NCBI GenBank assembly: GCA_050181835.1
Contig: JBFXCU010000001.1
Span: 537,214 to 601,213, forward strand
Source: CAILZL01 sp050181835
GTDB lineage: Bacteria; Pseudomonadota; Gammaproteobacteria; Steroidobacterales; Steroidobacteraceae
DNA length: 64,000 nt
Direction of reading: 5' to 3'
Shown here: piece after piece, positions 1-9,426 of the stretch
Layout of the letters: every line of letters starts with the position of its first letter
Position numbering within the stretch: the first letter of the stretch is position 1
Position numbers and translations under genes: made by a program
The notes under the pieces: model-generated
The model's input: the letters and a program-made list of their open reading frames with translations, nothing else
Told to the model about the DNA's origin: nothing
The model's database searches: none

Positions 1-660
1 CCCCGTAGCAGCAACCGTACCTACAAAGTGACGGCACTGGGCGTGTTGCCTGCCAAGCGCGAATTGATAATCAGCTCGCTGCTAGCGGCAGATGGGGGAG
101 TGATCGCGGGATATCAGGGTCTAACTCTGCAATGTAACTGGGTCAGTGCCAGCACTTTGTTCCGCTTTGATGCGGTTATCACCAAAGTGGTGCTTGAGCC
201 GCAGCCAATGCTGTACCTGCGTCTATCTGATCAAACTCAGCATCGCCCGGTGCGCACTGTGCCGCGTGCCTTGGTAAGTCTGCTGGTAGAGTTGCGACTG
301 CCTCAGGAGCAAGACGCATTACTGGTAGATCTGAGCACTTCCGGCGCCAGAGTTGCCATGTTTGACGATCCACCGGTGGCTGCTGGTGGCAAGTTGGAAC
401 TGTCAATCAAACCAAAATTACATCTGGATCTTGATCTGCAGCTAGTGCTGAAGTGTACCGTAGTAGGTGAAGCCAAGCCCGCACTGCCAGAATTTCCAAG
501 TATTGTATTCCGTGGTTTGCAGTTCAACGAAGTAGCCGAGCGCGATCTACTCGTCTTGCACGCCTATGTGCAGCAAAATCTGGTCGATGAATTGGATAGC
601 CTGGCTAACGTTCTATTAAGCGCGCGCGAGCTGCGCGAGATAAAAGTCGTGCCTTCCTAA
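1..660 (+). CDS. PilZ-domain protein, YcgR-like (5' end cut by window)
   Basis: The reading frame is open to the first base of the window. A GTG at 28 is available, but the codons before it continue without a stop, so the real start probably lies upstream. The C-terminal half has both halves of a PilZ c-di-GMP site: an RxxxR motif (RTVPR) and, about 60 residues later, DxSxxG (DLSTSG). The N-terminal half is strand-rich and resembles the YcgR-type flagellar-brake domain that often precedes PilZ. PilZ proteins bind c-di-GMP and pass the signal to motility, adhesion or polysaccharide machinery; the partner here is unknown. The stop codon overlaps the end of the convergent DUF502 gene by 4 bp. 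The family call is fairly sure, the exact role is not. Confidence 0.75.
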   Translation, partial: PRSSNRTYKVTALGVLPAKRELIISSLLAADGGVIAGYQGLTLQCNWVSASTLFRFDAVITKVVLEPQPMLYLRLSDQTQHRPVRTVPRALVSLLVELRLPQEQDALLVDLSTSGARVAMFDDPPVAAGGKLELSIKPKLHLDLDLQLVLKCTVVGEAKPALPEFPSIVFRGLQFNEVAERDLLVLHAYVQQNLVDELDSLANVLLSARELREIKVVPS

Positions 661-1274
661 TGTTTGTCGGCACCGCGCTGTAAGTTGTTGCTGGCGTCTG
701 CATTCACGCCGCCGATCAGCACTAAACGCATGGCTTCTTCAGCAGACAAGTCAGTTTCAATCAAGTCTGATTTTAGTATGTATAACGTATAGCCGCCGAT
801 TTGATAGCTCATGGGAAAATAAACAGGAAGACGATTGGTTAGTACGTCTTGCGGCAGCTTTTTATTAACGTGGTCTGCGGTGACGAAGCCGATGGTGTAG
901 ACGTTGTCTTTCATCCATAACACCACGCGACGGCTATCGCGACGTTCACCTTGGCCGGGTAAAAATTTGGTGATGTCTTTTACCGAGCCATAGACCGTTT
1001 TGACCAACGGGATGCGCTCCAGCCACGCCTCACCTTTGCGAATGAACCAACGCACCACATAGGCGTTGACCAATGAGCCGACTACCAGTACCACTAAGAA
1101 ACCAGCTAACAGGCCCATGCCTGGCCTATAGTATTCTTCATTTATTACCAGTTGTAATGCATCGCCTAATACCGTTTCGGCTGTCGATCCTAGCCAGAAA
1201 ATCAAATAGAGGGTGATGGTTACCGGCAGCACTGTAGCCAAGCCGGCGATGAAGGTTGTCCAGATACGTCGCAT
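657..1274 (-). CDS. DUF502 family inner-membrane protein
   Basis: About 205 residues. Two long hydrophobic segments lie in the first half, near residues 5-30 and 55-80, followed by a soluble C-terminal domain with the RIPLVKTVYGSVK pattern typical of DUF502. The frame is open further upstream, but the ATG at 1274 is preferred: it has GGAG about 8 bases upstream and gives the usual MRRxxxTTFxAGLxxxLPVxxT start. The molecular function of DUF502 proteins is not established. The gene is divergent from dacB and overlaps the end of the PilZ gene by 4 bp. Confidence 0.85.
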   Translation of the reverse strand: MRRIWTTFIAGLATVLPVTITLYLIFWLGSTAETVLGDALQLVINEEYYRPGMGLLAGFLVVLVVGSLVNAYVVRWFIRKGEAWLERIPLVKTVYGSVKDITKFLPGQGERRDSRRVVLWMKDNVYTIGFVTADHVNKKLPQDVLTNRLPVYFPMSYQIGGYTLYILKSDLIETDLSAEEAMRLVLIGGVNADASNNLQRGADKH

Positions 1275-1423
1275 AGATACTCCGCAAGTTACGCCAAGGT
1301 ATGAGTTGGTGGGCGCAACGGAGCGCCACTCTAGCATGTTGTTAATGGCTCGTTTTCTGTCACATTTAGTTGGCGTGGCTGGCTAGAATGACCACTGTTT
1401 AACTAGTGGTAGTAGCAAGACTA

Positions 1424-2851
1424 ATGACGCAGTGGTATCGAGGATTGCTGTTGCTGCTGGTTGGTGTGTGCCCTGTAGCCCAGGCGCGCGATACGCCGTT
1501 GCCGCCTGCGGTAAGTAGTGCGCTTAAGGCACGGGGCATTGCTGCCAGCAGTTTGAGTGTGTATGCAGAAGACTTGGCTACAGGTGAAATTCTGCTCTCG
1601 CATAATGCTGAGCAATTGCGTCAACCCGCGTCCACTATCAAGGTGTTGACTACTTTTGTGGCGCTGGACGAACTGGGCCCGGCCTACACATGGAAAACGC
1701 GCGCCTATGCCGGTGGCGGTATGAAAAATGGTGTGCTGGACGGCGATCTGGTGTTGGTAGGTGGCGGTGATCCCTACATGACATCTGACCGGTGGTGGAC
1801 GTTTGTCACCGAGCTGCGGCGTACCGGTCTTACTACCATTACTGGCGATATCATCATTGATCGTAGCTACTTCGAGCCGCTGACTGAGGATCGGTCGGCA
1901 TTCGATGATGCACCGGAAAAATCCTATAACGTGATTCCAGATGCATTGATGGTCAATTTTCAGACGACCAGCTTCACGCTTACCGGCAATGTTACTGCAG
2001 GTAAGCCGGAGTTAGTGGTGCAGCCGAGTCCGGCCAATCTGCAAGTAGACAATGCCGTGCGCGTCGTCAGTGGTAATTGCAATCGTGACTATCAAAACGT
2101 CAGCCTTGCCACGCCTCTAGGGTCGAATGGCGATGCGCTGGCGTTGACCGGCAGTATGGTGCCAGGCTGCCGCAGCTGGACCCGCTCGCGCGCCATCATG
2201 ACAGCACCCAGCTATGCCTATGGCACCTTCAAAACATTCTTTGAGCAGCAGGGTGGTCGTATTGATGGCACGCTGCGCGTCGCAACGCTACCGGCGCAGG
2301 CGCAGCTATTGCTGAGCTATGACTCGTTGACGCTGGGAGAAATCATTCGCTTGGTTAACAAGTATTCCAACAACATTATGGCGAGGACATTGCTGTTGAC
2401 TCTCGGCGCGGAAAAATATGGCGCTCCGGCCAGCGTCGAGAAAGGTCGGCGCGCTATCAATGATTGGTTAAAGCGGCATCGAATAGATCTGGGTCAATTC
2501 GTGGTTGATAATGGCTCCGGCTTGTCGCGTCTTGAGCGTAGTACGGCAGTAGGGATGGCCAGGTTGCTGACCCAAGCATGGCAGAATCAATACATGCCCG
2601 AGTTTGCCGCCTCGTTGCCGTTGGCGGCTACTGATGGCACATTGCGCCAGCGCTTTCAGGCAGCATCTATGCGCGGTCGCATGCGATTGAAAACCGGATC
2701 AATTGAGAACGTCGCGGGGCTTGCTGGTTTTGTCAATGCAGCCTCCGGTAAGAACTATGTCGTGGTGACGTTGGTGAATCAGCCCGGTGCGCAGAATGGT
2801 TCTGGTTTTAATGTTGAAGCAGAAATACTGCGTTGGGTATTTGGGCAGTAG
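1424..2851 (+). CDS. dacB: D-alanyl-D-alanine carboxypeptidase/endopeptidase, PBP4 type (peptidase S13)
   Basis: Periplasmic low-molecular-weight penicillin-binding protein that trims or cleaves D-Ala cross-links in peptidoglycan. All three active-site motifs are present: SxxK as STIK (Ser70, Lys73), SxN as SNN (Ser315) and KTG (Lys423). The long insertion between the first two motifs is typical of class C (PBP4) enzymes. An N-terminal signal peptide ends near VAQA. Total length of about 475 residues fits the family. A GTG at 1406 would add six residues; I chose the ATG at 1424 because it puts the hydrophobic core directly after the short n-region. Neither start has a convincing Shine-Dalgarno sequence. 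Stands alone, divergent from the DUF502 gene. Confidence 0.93.
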   Translation: MTQWYRGLLLLLVGVCPVAQARDTPLPPAVSSALKARGIAASSLSVYAEDLATGEILLSHNAEQLRQPASTIKVLTTFVALDELGPAYTWKTRAYAGGGMKNGVLDGDLVLVGGGDPYMTSDRWWTFVTELRRTGLTTITGDIIIDRSYFEPLTEDRSAFDDAPEKSYNVIPDALMVNFQTTSFTLTGNVTAGKPELVVQPSPANLQVDNAVRVVSGNCNRDYQNVSLATPLGSNGDALALTGSMVPGCRSWTRSRAIMTAPSYAYGTFKTFFEQQGGRIDGTLRVATLPAQAQLLLSYDSLTLGEIIRLVNKYSNNIMARTLLLTLGAEKYGAPASVEKGRRAINDWLKRHRIDLGQFVVDNGSGLSRLERSTAVGMARLLTQAWQNQYMPEFAASLPLAATDGTLRQRFQAASMRGRMRLKTGSIENVAGLAGFVNAASGKNYVVVTLVNQPGAQNGSGFNVEAEILRWVFGQ

Positions 2852-3166
2852 TGCACTTGGCAAGGTGCTGGGTAGTTTCTTAATAATTGAGTCAAGCTAT
2901 GGAAATGCCTGAGCGGTTTCAAACTCTCGTGCAACGAGTTGATTGAAGTGAGAACGAAAGCCAGAATGATTCTGGCATAAAAAACTCTGCTGGAAGTTTG
3001 AAGCCAAGACTTTTGCGGGATCACGCAGCCAGCTGCCCTAGCCTTGCTCAAAACTCAGCTGCAGCATCGCTCGTTCAGTGATCTTCAATTGCTGATCGTG
3101 TTTGCCCAGCGCAACACATTAACTTCTGAGTTATGTTGCTCTTCATTTTTGAGCACGCTCGATGAT
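2852..3166. other. Intergenic region between dacB and the acyl-CoA synthetase
   Basis: The two flanking genes converge here. No convincing gene is seen. The main structure is a perfect inverted repeat at 2960-2976 (8-bp arms around one base), which can fold with a 6-bp stem and is followed by an A-rich run on the plus strand. It could help end transcription from either side but lacks a clear T tract. Confidence 0.5.
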
Positions 3167-4651
3167 TTACCCTTTCCAAGGTGGCAGAAGACGTTTTTGT
3201 ATTTTTCCTAATGCGGTGCGTGGCAACGCATCCACTTGTACAAACGCACGCGGTTGTTTGAATGAAGCGAATTGAGAGCGCAGATGTGTTGCCGTTGCTG
3301 CTGCGTCAAATGTCTTGACATCAACAACAACATAAGCCACGGGCACTTCACCGCGCACCGCATCAACCACGCCCACTACGATGGCTTCACGCACGCCGGG
3401 TTGGTTGAGGATTTCCTCCTCAATTTCGCGTGGATAAATGTTAAAGCCACCAGAGATAATCAAATCGCTGCGACGACCTTGCAGTGTGATGTATCCATCT
3501 GCAGCGCGTATGCCTAGATCGCCAGTGCGAAACCAGCCATCGTGCCATGCGGCTTCAGTTGCATCAGGGCGTTGCCAGTAGCCTGCGCACACATTCGGCC
3601 CCTTCACCCATAGCTCGCCATCTTTGCCATCGGCTACAGGGTTGCCTGCTTCATCGCAAATCTTGACTGCTACATGTGCGAACGGTAGGCCAATGGTGCC
3701 GGGGCGACGTTCGCCATCATACGGGTTGCCAATATTCATCAGCGTCTCAGTCATGCCATATCGTTCGAGAATGATCGAGCCAAACAACCGTCTGAATTGC
3801 TCATGGATTTCTGCAGGTAGTGGCGCGGAACCAGAAACAGCAAGGCGAAGTTGTTCGCCAATCGTGCGTGCCTGCACTTCGGGTGTTTCCAACAAGCGAA
3901 TAAACATCGCTGGTACGCCAAAGAATACCGTAGGACGATAATCTAGGAACCAAGCGACCGCTTGGTGATGGTCGAATTTCTCTGCCAGTCGCATGTGGCA
4001 GCCACTGAGCAGCCAGCAATGCACCGCATTGCCCAAGCCATGCACATGAAACAATGGCAAGGTACATAGCAATCGATCTGTTGCGGAAAACTGCCATGCC
4101 TCAATGAGAGACTGACCATTGCTGAAAAAATTACCATGTGTCAGTACCGCGCCCTTGGATGCGCCAGTGGTACCTGAGGTGTAAATCAATGACAGTGGTG
4201 TGTCCATCGCTGCAGCAAAAGGGGTGTCCCTATGCGTTGCCCTCAGTGCAGCGGCCTGACTTAACTCATCCACATCCCATGCTGGCATATCATCGGGAAT
4301 AAAGCCTGCCAGGTTGTGACTGGTTACTACGGCAATGGGCGCGGCGTCAGTAAGAATGTGGCGTAACTCGCGTTCACGATACAACACATTCACCGGCACG
4401 ATGATAATGCCGCTCTTCACCGCCGCCAGCCATAGGTCGATGACTTCAGGACGGTTTTGAAGAAAAAAAGCCAGTCTGTCGCCGGGCTTTAGGTTGCGTT
4501 CGCGTAACAAGGCCGCCAGTTGGTTGCTGCGGCGTTCAAAGTCACCAAAGGTGAATGACGTCAGGCCTGAACCATCCGGACGCACAAATTCCAGTGCCGC
4601 CTGAGTGGGTCGATTCAATAGCGAATGGTCAAGTTGTTTAAGTAATGGCAT
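3167..4651 (-). CDS. AMP-forming acyl-CoA synthetase, malonyl-CoA synthetase (MatB)-like
   Basis: ANL-superfamily adenylate-forming ligase of about 494 residues, activating a carboxylic acid to its acyl-CoA through an acyl-AMP. Visible motifs are the P-loop YTSGTTGASKG (157-167), ERYGMTET, the hinge-region GGFNIYP and the C-terminal catalytic lysine in ALGKIQK. The stretch RYGMTETLMNIGNPYDGER closely matches malonyl-CoA synthetases of the MatB group, which points to malonate or methylmalonate, although a medium-chain substrate cannot be excluded. The frame stays open 81 codons upstream, but that part is cysteine-rich and unlike the family; the ATG at 4651 gives a normal N terminus. It stands alone, downstream of and co-directional with the beta-propeller gene, with about 300 bases between them. 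Confidence 0.85.
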   Translation of the reverse strand: MPLLKQLDHSLLNRPTQAALEFVRPDGSGLTSFTFGDFERRSNQLAALLRERNLKPGDRLAFFLQNRPEVIDLWLAAVKSGIIIVPVNVLYRERELRHILTDAAPIAVVTSHNLAGFIPDDMPAWDVDELSQAAALRATHRDTPFAAAMDTPLSLIYTSGTTGASKGAVLTHGNFFSNGQSLIEAWQFSATDRLLCTLPLFHVHGLGNAVHCWLLSGCHMRLAEKFDHHQAVAWFLDYRPTVFFGVPAMFIRLLETPEVQARTIGEQLRLAVSGSAPLPAEIHEQFRRLFGSIILERYGMTETLMNIGNPYDGERRPGTIGLPFAHVAVKICDEAGNPVADGKDGELWVKGPNVCAGYWQRPDATEAAWHDGWFRTGDLGIRAADGYITLQGRRSDLIISGGFNIYPREIEEEILNQPGVREAIVVGVVDAVRGEVPVAYVVVDVKTFDAAATATHLRSQFASFKQPRAFVQVDALPRTALGKIQKRLLPPWKG

Positions 4652-4957
4652 AGGCAGGTAGAGATGACTTGTTACGGTAATAAGTTCAGCTTTGCATTCA
4701 CGATCTAGTCGCCGTCTTTGGTTGCTTGAGTCATCTAAAAAGTTTAACTCAGCGACACAGGTTATACCTTGTCTTTTGCACGTTCCACATCCATATCGCG
4801 TAATTACAGGCCGTAAATACGGATGAGCAATGAGGGTGCCCACGCATTCACGGCATAGGCGAAGCTCAAAAAATGTACCCGCCAAGGTGGACACAAAGGA
4901 TCTTTGCGACGATGGGAGCGGTGTATGACAAGCCCAGACCTTTTTCGCTGTCGTGAA
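4652..4957. other. Intergenic region upstream of the acyl-CoA synthetase
   Basis: About 306 bases that should hold the promoter of the acyl-CoA synthetase gene on the minus strand. I see no convincing gene, terminator or strong promoter. A short CCGTA-AA-TACGG palindrome lies around 4808-4819. The open frame that crosses this region on the minus strand is an upstream extension of the synthetase frame and does not look like protein. Confidence 0.4.
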
Positions 4958-5980
4958 TCAATAGAAGCTGAAGGATTCGATCCCTGCACCAGCTGGCAAC
5001 CAGCTTGTGGGTTGCGCTGATTTGACATCAATAATCGTCATGATGCCGCAATCATGATTGGCCACGTACAAAGACTTGCAGTCATGTGAGAAGGCTAAAC
5101 CCTGTGGACCTTTGGCAACGGGAATAATGTTGTGCTCGGCAGGGTTATTGACGTCGTGGAGGTGGGCGGTGCCGCCGGCATAGTTGCAAGTGGCGAAGTG
5201 ACGTCCATCTGGCGAAAAACGCGCGTGCACGAAGCGACTGGCTTTGTTGTTACTCAGCACCGCGCCCTTATATGGATGGCGAGCGATGATCTTGTCTTCA
5301 TCTATGTTGATGATTAACAGATCCTGTTTCGCTTTGTCGAAGGTAATTAACTGATGTCCATCCGGTGTCGCCGTTAAGCTCGTTGCGCCCCCCGGTAGGG
5401 CAATGCGATGACATACTTTGCGTGAACGACAATCAAACACGATGATATCGTCACCCTTGCCGGAGCAGTACAGCTTTGTTCCGGCGTCGTTTATTTCCAT
5501 TGTGCGGGGCGGTTGCATGGGTTCACCCAAATTCCAGACGCCCGCTAATGCGCGCTTGCTGGTATCAACCAAGCCTAGTGCATTGCTTTCGAAAGTCACC
5601 CACAGTTGCCCATCGTTATCGAACTTCATGCCGTGCGGGCCAATATTAGGAAAGGTATCGATACGGCCAATTGGCGCGTGAGTTTGCAGGTCGAACGTCC
5701 AGATTAGCGACGCAGCTTCGAGCAACGCACCGGCGCCAGCGGCGTTGCGGCCCCATTTGCCAAATTGTGCGACATAGCCAAAACGGTGATCTGGAGAGAT
5801 GACCATCTCATGGGCGCCCGGCACTGCTGCTGATGCAAGTACAGACAGGGTTATTGGATCGCAGAACAGCACTGCCCCGCCTACCTTGTCCACTGCCATC
5901 ATGCCAGCGGTACCGCTGGGATTATTGATCCGCCACAGATTGTCTGGCTTGGCAGTGTTTGGATCTAGTGTCTGGGCCAT
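4958..5980 (-). CDS. YncE/YVTN-type beta-propeller protein
   Basis: 340 residues with repeated beta-propeller blades; recurring patterns include SPDHRFGYVAQ, FSPDGRHFATCNY and FSHDCKSLYVANHD. Such seven-bladed propellers are found in cytochrome cd1-related proteins and in YncE-like proteins, where they serve as binding or sensing scaffolds. No signal peptide is visible at the N terminus (MAQTLDPNTAKP), which is unusual since most YVTN propellers are periplasmic, and there are no haem-binding CxxCH motifs. It stands alone and co-directional with the acyl-CoA synthetase. The fold is well supported, the function is not known. Confidence 0.75.
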   Translation of the reverse strand: MAQTLDPNTAKPDNLWRINNPSGTAGMMAVDKVGGAVLFCDPITLSVLASAAVPGAHEMVISPDHRFGYVAQFGKWGRNAAGAGALLEAASLIWTFDLQTHAPIGRIDTFPNIGPHGMKFDNDGQLWVTFESNALGLVDTSKRALAGVWNLGEPMQPPRTMEINDAGTKLYCSGKGDDIIVFDCRSRKVCHRIALPGGATSLTATPDGHQLITFDKAKQDLLIINIDEDKIIARHPYKGAVLSNNKASRFVHARFSPDGRHFATCNYAGGTAHLHDVNNPAEHNIIPVAKGPQGLAFSHDCKSLYVANHDCGIMTIIDVKSAQPTSWLPAGAGIESFSFY

Positions 5981-6482
5981 GCAATTCCCCTTGCCTCTGG
6001 TTTTTTAATCGAAGGATGGTAGCTAAATTTTCCAGCAGTGGATCCTTGATTTTGCAAACCAACTAGAATGTCTTTGTGATAATGAAAGGTCAGACGAGAT
6101 TGACGTGAGCCTTTGCTGCGGCGTTTAATGTCGCGGTTAAAATGAAGAGTAAGGTTACACGCCGCCTTGCCGATCGACCAGCATGACTCATTAATGTGGG
6201 GATACACCATGCACATGCCGCGCCGCAGTGACTTCAGCTCTATTTTCCGGGTGCCCAATGTGGATCTCAGTACGTTTAATGAGATTGGCGTTGCGGATCT
6301 GATACTAGGTAGTAGCTATGGAGCTAGTGGCCGGATAAATATTGGCAAGATTAAGGTTTACACGAAATCGGTAAAACGCTAAGAGCTAACTGTTTTGGTG
6401 TCTAAGCTAATAGACTGCTTGGTCACCAATGGGTCTGTTGATACTAAAGCAATAACTGAAAATAATTGAGACGGAGTAGCAG
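5981..6482. other. 500-base region between the beta-propeller and DUF2165 genes
   Basis: This divergent intergenic region should hold the promoters of both neighbours. Apart from the possible small gene at 6209-6382 I see no recognisable element. The DUF2165 gene is preceded by GACGGAG about 7 bases before its ATG, a usable ribosome binding site. Confidence 0.4.
6209..6382 (+). CDS. Possible small protein, unknown
   Basis: A 57-codon frame starting MHMPRRSDFSSIF, with GGGGAT five to ten bases before the ATG. The product is basic at both ends, has no membrane segment and no family that I recognise. The frame also continues upstream to 6167 without a stop. It lies in a 500-base gap between divergent genes, so it could be real, but a chance open frame is equally possible. 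Confidence 0.3.
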   Translation: MHMPRRSDFSSIFRVPNVDLSTFNEIGVADLILGSSYGASGRINIGKIKVYTKSVKR

Positions 6483-6968
6483 ATGAATATGATTCGAGTT
6501 TGTAAAGTCGTGTTGGTACTGAGTGTGGGGCTGTTTCTCACGCTCGCCGCAATTAACAACCTGCTTGGACTTGATGGTGCATTTGGCGCAGTAAAAGGCG
6601 CGGTAGACATGCAGGCTACATTCAAGGTTCCTACTCTGATGTGGCGCGCTATCGAATCTCCAGCACTAGTTTGGTTGTGCGTTGCTGGCATTGTCATCGC
6701 AGAATTAGTTGGCGGGTTATTGTGCTTGTGGGGTGCAATTCGGCTGTGGTCGGCTAGAGCTACGGCTGCTGCGTTCAATTCAGCCAAGTCGACGGCCATA
6801 GTGGGTCTGTCCGTATGTGCAATTTTATACGGTCTTGGTTTTCTGGCCATTGGTGGTGAATGGTTCATGCTCTGGCAGAATCGGGGATCCCCAACGCTGG
6901 ATGAAGCGTTTCGTCAATTCGTCTGGCCTATGCTGGTCATGATTTGGCTTAATACTGCTGATGAATAA
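6483..6968 (+). CDS. DUF2165 family small integral membrane protein
   Basis: 161 residues with four hydrophobic segments (about 7-27, 62-85, 97-120 and 135-155). The pattern AINNLLGLDGAFGAVKGAVDM after the first membrane segment and the C-terminal FVWPMLVMIWLN resemble DUF2165 proteins, whose role is not known. Good ribosome binding site. It stands alone and converges on the amino-acid permease gene, with a strong hairpin between them. Confidence 0.8.
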   Translation: MNMIRVCKVVLVLSVGLFLTLAAINNLLGLDGAFGAVKGAVDMQATFKVPTLMWRAIESPALVWLCVAGIVIAELVGGLLCLWGAIRLWSARATAAAFNSAKSTAIVGLSVCAILYGLGFLAIGGEWFMLWQNRGSPTLDEAFRQFVWPMLVMIWLNTADE

Positions 6969-7168
6969 ACCGAGTAAGCCAATGAATTTCAAATACCCAC
7001 TGCGCTCGTTAGCAGTGAGCTGCTGGTGGTCTCGACGCAGTCATTTCCACTCTGATCACATCGACGAATGTTCCTGATCTGTTAATGACTGGTCGGATTA
7101 CGCCAGACTTTAGTCGTCGTTCGATGCCATTTGAAGTGTGGGGACATTGTTCAGCGGTGAAGATCGGA

Positions 7169-7196
7169 TGAGTTTTATCGTTGACGATAAAACTCA
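7169..7196. repeat. Perfect 12-bp inverted repeat (hairpin) between convergent genes
   Basis: TGAGTTTTATCG and its exact reverse complement flank a TTGA loop. It lies in the 333-base gap between the convergent DUF2165 and permease genes. There is no T tract on either side, so it is not a textbook intrinsic terminator, but its place between gene ends suggests transcript termination or 3'-end protection. The remainder of the gap (6969-7301) shows no gene. Confidence 0.6.
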
Positions 7197-7301
7197 GTAT
7201 ATTCAAAGCAGCTTGCTAAAGAACCTCTGATTAACTCCATGGCCACACAGTCCCGCTTTCACGGGAATAACGGTAATACGGTTAGTCAGTCTTTACCTAA
7301 A

Positions 7302-8771
7302 CTAAGAGTCGCGTGCTGCTTTGCGCAGCACGCTATGCCTGCGCCCATAACTGAGGTAGATAATGAAACCCAGCACTGTCCATACCAGCAGTCGTATCCA
7401 CGTATCGATGGGTAGCGAATACATCATAAAGCCGCACACAGCGACACCTGACAAACACGTGAACCATGGTGCAGGTACTTTGAAAGGACGGTGCTGATCT
7501 GGCTTGGTATAACGTAGTGCCAATACACCGAGACAGACCATCACGAAAGCCAATAGCGTGCCAATGGAGACTAGCTCGCCCAGTAAACCGATGGGTAGTA
7601 GCCCAGCAATAATTGCAGCACACCCACCTGTAATTAATGTGGCTACATGGGGTGTTTTGTATTTCGGATGCACTTTCTGGAACAGTGGCGGCAGCAAGCC
7701 ATCCCGCGACATGGCAAAGAAAATGCGTGGCTGGCCCAGTGTCATCACCAGCAATACCGAAGTAATGCCAGCAATCGCACCTAGTTTGATTAAGCCAGCC
7801 AGCCAGCTCAGTTCAGGATGATGATCCAGCGCCACAGCTACCGGTGCGGGCACGTTAAGTTCGGTATACGGCACCATGCCGGTCATTACCGCTGCCATAG
7901 CGATATACAGCACGGTGCAGATTGCCAAACTCACCAAAATGCCGATAGGCATATCACGTTGCGGATTTTTTGCTTCCTGTGCGGTGGTGGAGACTGCATC
8001 AAAGCCAATATAGGCAAAGAAAATAATGGCTGCGGCCTGCGCAACACCGCTCCAGCCGAATTTGCCGAATTCACCTGTGACATTCTCAGGAATGAACGGC
8101 GTCCAGTTATCAACTGAGACATAAAACGCACCGAAGCCAATGAACAGCAGAATCACTGCTAGCTTGATGATGACGATAACGTTGTTAACCCACGACGATT
8201 GCCGAATGCCGATGTAGCACAGCCACGTGACCAGCCCCACGCCAAGCATGGCAGGCAGATTAATAATGGCATCAGTAGTGACTACCGCGAAGTGACCTTC
8301 ACCCTTGGCCAGCGGTGCGTTCACTAATGCTGCCGGTAGATGAATGCCGATCTGATTCAACAAGCTATTCACATAGCCGGACCAGCCAACGGCTACAGCG
8401 GAGATCGCAAAGCCATATTCGAGGATCAGATCCCAACCGATGAACCAGGCGAAAAATTCACCGAGAGTTGCGTATGAATAAGAGTAAGCGCTGCCAGAAA
8501 CAGGAATCATCGCCGCCAGTTCTGCATAACACAGTCCCGCAAAAGCACAGCCAACGGCAGCAAGTAGAAATGACAATACCAATGCCGGGCCAGCATGTTG
8601 TGCAGCAGCGACGCCGGTTAACACAAAAATTCCCGTACCGATCACTGCGCCAATGCCCAATGCCACCAAAGAAGTTGCACTCAGGGTGCGATGCAATTGC
8701 ACGCCAGCATCAACTTCATGCATGTCATGAATGGGTTTGGTTGCAAGCCAGCCAGTTTTTGCTTCGGACAT
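7302..8771 (-). CDS. APC-superfamily amino-acid permease (cationic amino-acid transporter type)
   Basis: 489 residues with about 12 membrane segments. The first segment has the family signature LGIGAVIGTGIFVLTG, and PVSGSAYSYSYATLGE and FFAYIGFDAVSTTAQEAKNP match bacterial CAT-type members (YfnA group). These carry amino acids by proton-coupled exchange or uptake; the substrate cannot be read from sequence. The N terminus has a cytoplasmic tail of about 30 residues. Next upstream on the same strand is the thioredoxin-like gene, about 80 bases away, so they may share a transcript. Confidence 0.9.
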   Translation of the reverse strand: MSEAKTGWLATKPIHDMHEVDAGVQLHRTLSATSLVALGIGAVIGTGIFVLTGVAAAQHAGPALVLSFLLAAVGCAFAGLCYAELAAMIPVSGSAYSYSYATLGEFFAWFIGWDLILEYGFAISAVAVGWSGYVNSLLNQIGIHLPAALVNAPLAKGEGHFAVVTTDAIINLPAMLGVGLVTWLCYIGIRQSSWVNNVIVIIKLAVILLFIGFGAFYVSVDNWTPFIPENVTGEFGKFGWSGVAQAAAIIFFAYIGFDAVSTTAQEAKNPQRDMPIGILVSLAICTVLYIAMAAVMTGMVPYTELNVPAPVAVALDHHPELSWLAGLIKLGAIAGITSVLLVMTLGQPRIFFAMSRDGLLPPLFQKVHPKYKTPHVATLITGGCAAIIAGLLPIGLLGELVSIGTLLAFVMVCLGVLALRYTKPDQHRPFKVPAPWFTCLSGVAVCGFMMYSLPIDTWIRLLVWTVLGFIIYLSYGRRHSVLRKAARDS

Positions 8772-8850
8772 GAAATGCCTCGATGGTCAGTGCTGATCGC
8801 AGAGAGCGATTGCCAGGTGCAAGTTATATAGATGGGTGCAGTTACTGTGC

Positions 8851-9426
8851 TTAAGCATAAACGGGTTCATTACCTGCTTTCCATTTAATACTGCAACCAA
8901 TACTGGGCCGTTGTGCACTGGGTGCAGGATCGCCTGCCAGCAACGCATCGGTAGCAGCGCGCAAGTCCGCACCAGTAACGGGTATCCGGCTCCCCGGGCG
9001 GCTGGCATCAAATTGACCGCGATAGAACAACTTGCGTGCGCCATCAAATAAATAGATATCGGGCGTGCAGGCTGCCTGATATGCCATGGCTACGGCCTGT
9101 GTTTCATCTAACAGATAGGGGAATGTGTAGCCAATAGTTTGCGCTTCGGCTCGCATGCCTGTAGGGCCGTCTTGCGGAAAAGCCTGTAGGTCATTCGAGT
9201 TGATGGCGACTACTGCAATACCTTTGGCTTGATAGGCGCGTGCGAATTGAGCGAACTCGGTGCGCACATGCACTACAAACGGACAGTGACAACAAATGAA
9301 GGCCACGACCAAGCCGCTAGCCGCGTTGAAATCACTAAGTCGAAACAACTTGCCATCGAAGTCAGACAAATTGAAGTCAGGTGCAAGAGTGCCAAGTGTA
9401 AGCATGGTGGATTCTTTGGCGGCCAT
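8851..9426 (-). CDS. Thioredoxin-fold protein of the AhpC/TSA-Redoxin type
   Basis: About 191 residues. It begins with a peroxiredoxin-like APDFNLSDFDGK and has a CCHCPF active site, a CxxCP variant seen in cytoplasmic thioredoxin-like proteins that lack a signal peptide. The C terminus PSIGCSIKWK is conserved in this group. A role as a thiol reductase or peroxidase is likely from the fold, but no substrate is known. The first possible start is a TTG at 9441; I prefer the ATG at 9426 because GAGA lies about 8 bases upstream. Co-directional with and upstream of the permease gene. Confidence 0.8.
   Translation of the reverse strand: MAAKESTMLTLGTLAPDFNLSDFDGKLFRLSDFNAASGLVVAFICCHCPFVVHVRTEFAQFARAYQAKGIAVVAINSNDLQAFPQDGPTGMRAEAQTIGYTFPYLLDETQAVAMAYQAACTPDIYLFDGARKLFYRGQFDASRPGSRIPVTGADLRAATDALLAGDPAPSAQRPSIGCSIKWKAGNEPVYA

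Noticed and set aside
2779..3051. 90-codon minus-strand frame downstream of dacB
   Set aside because: Overlaps the dacB 3' end, has no family resemblance and no start signals.
4972..4991. Stretch resembling a tRNA T-arm plus CCA end
   Set aside because: It is the coding end of the beta-propeller gene, and no acceptor, D or anticodon arm is found around it.
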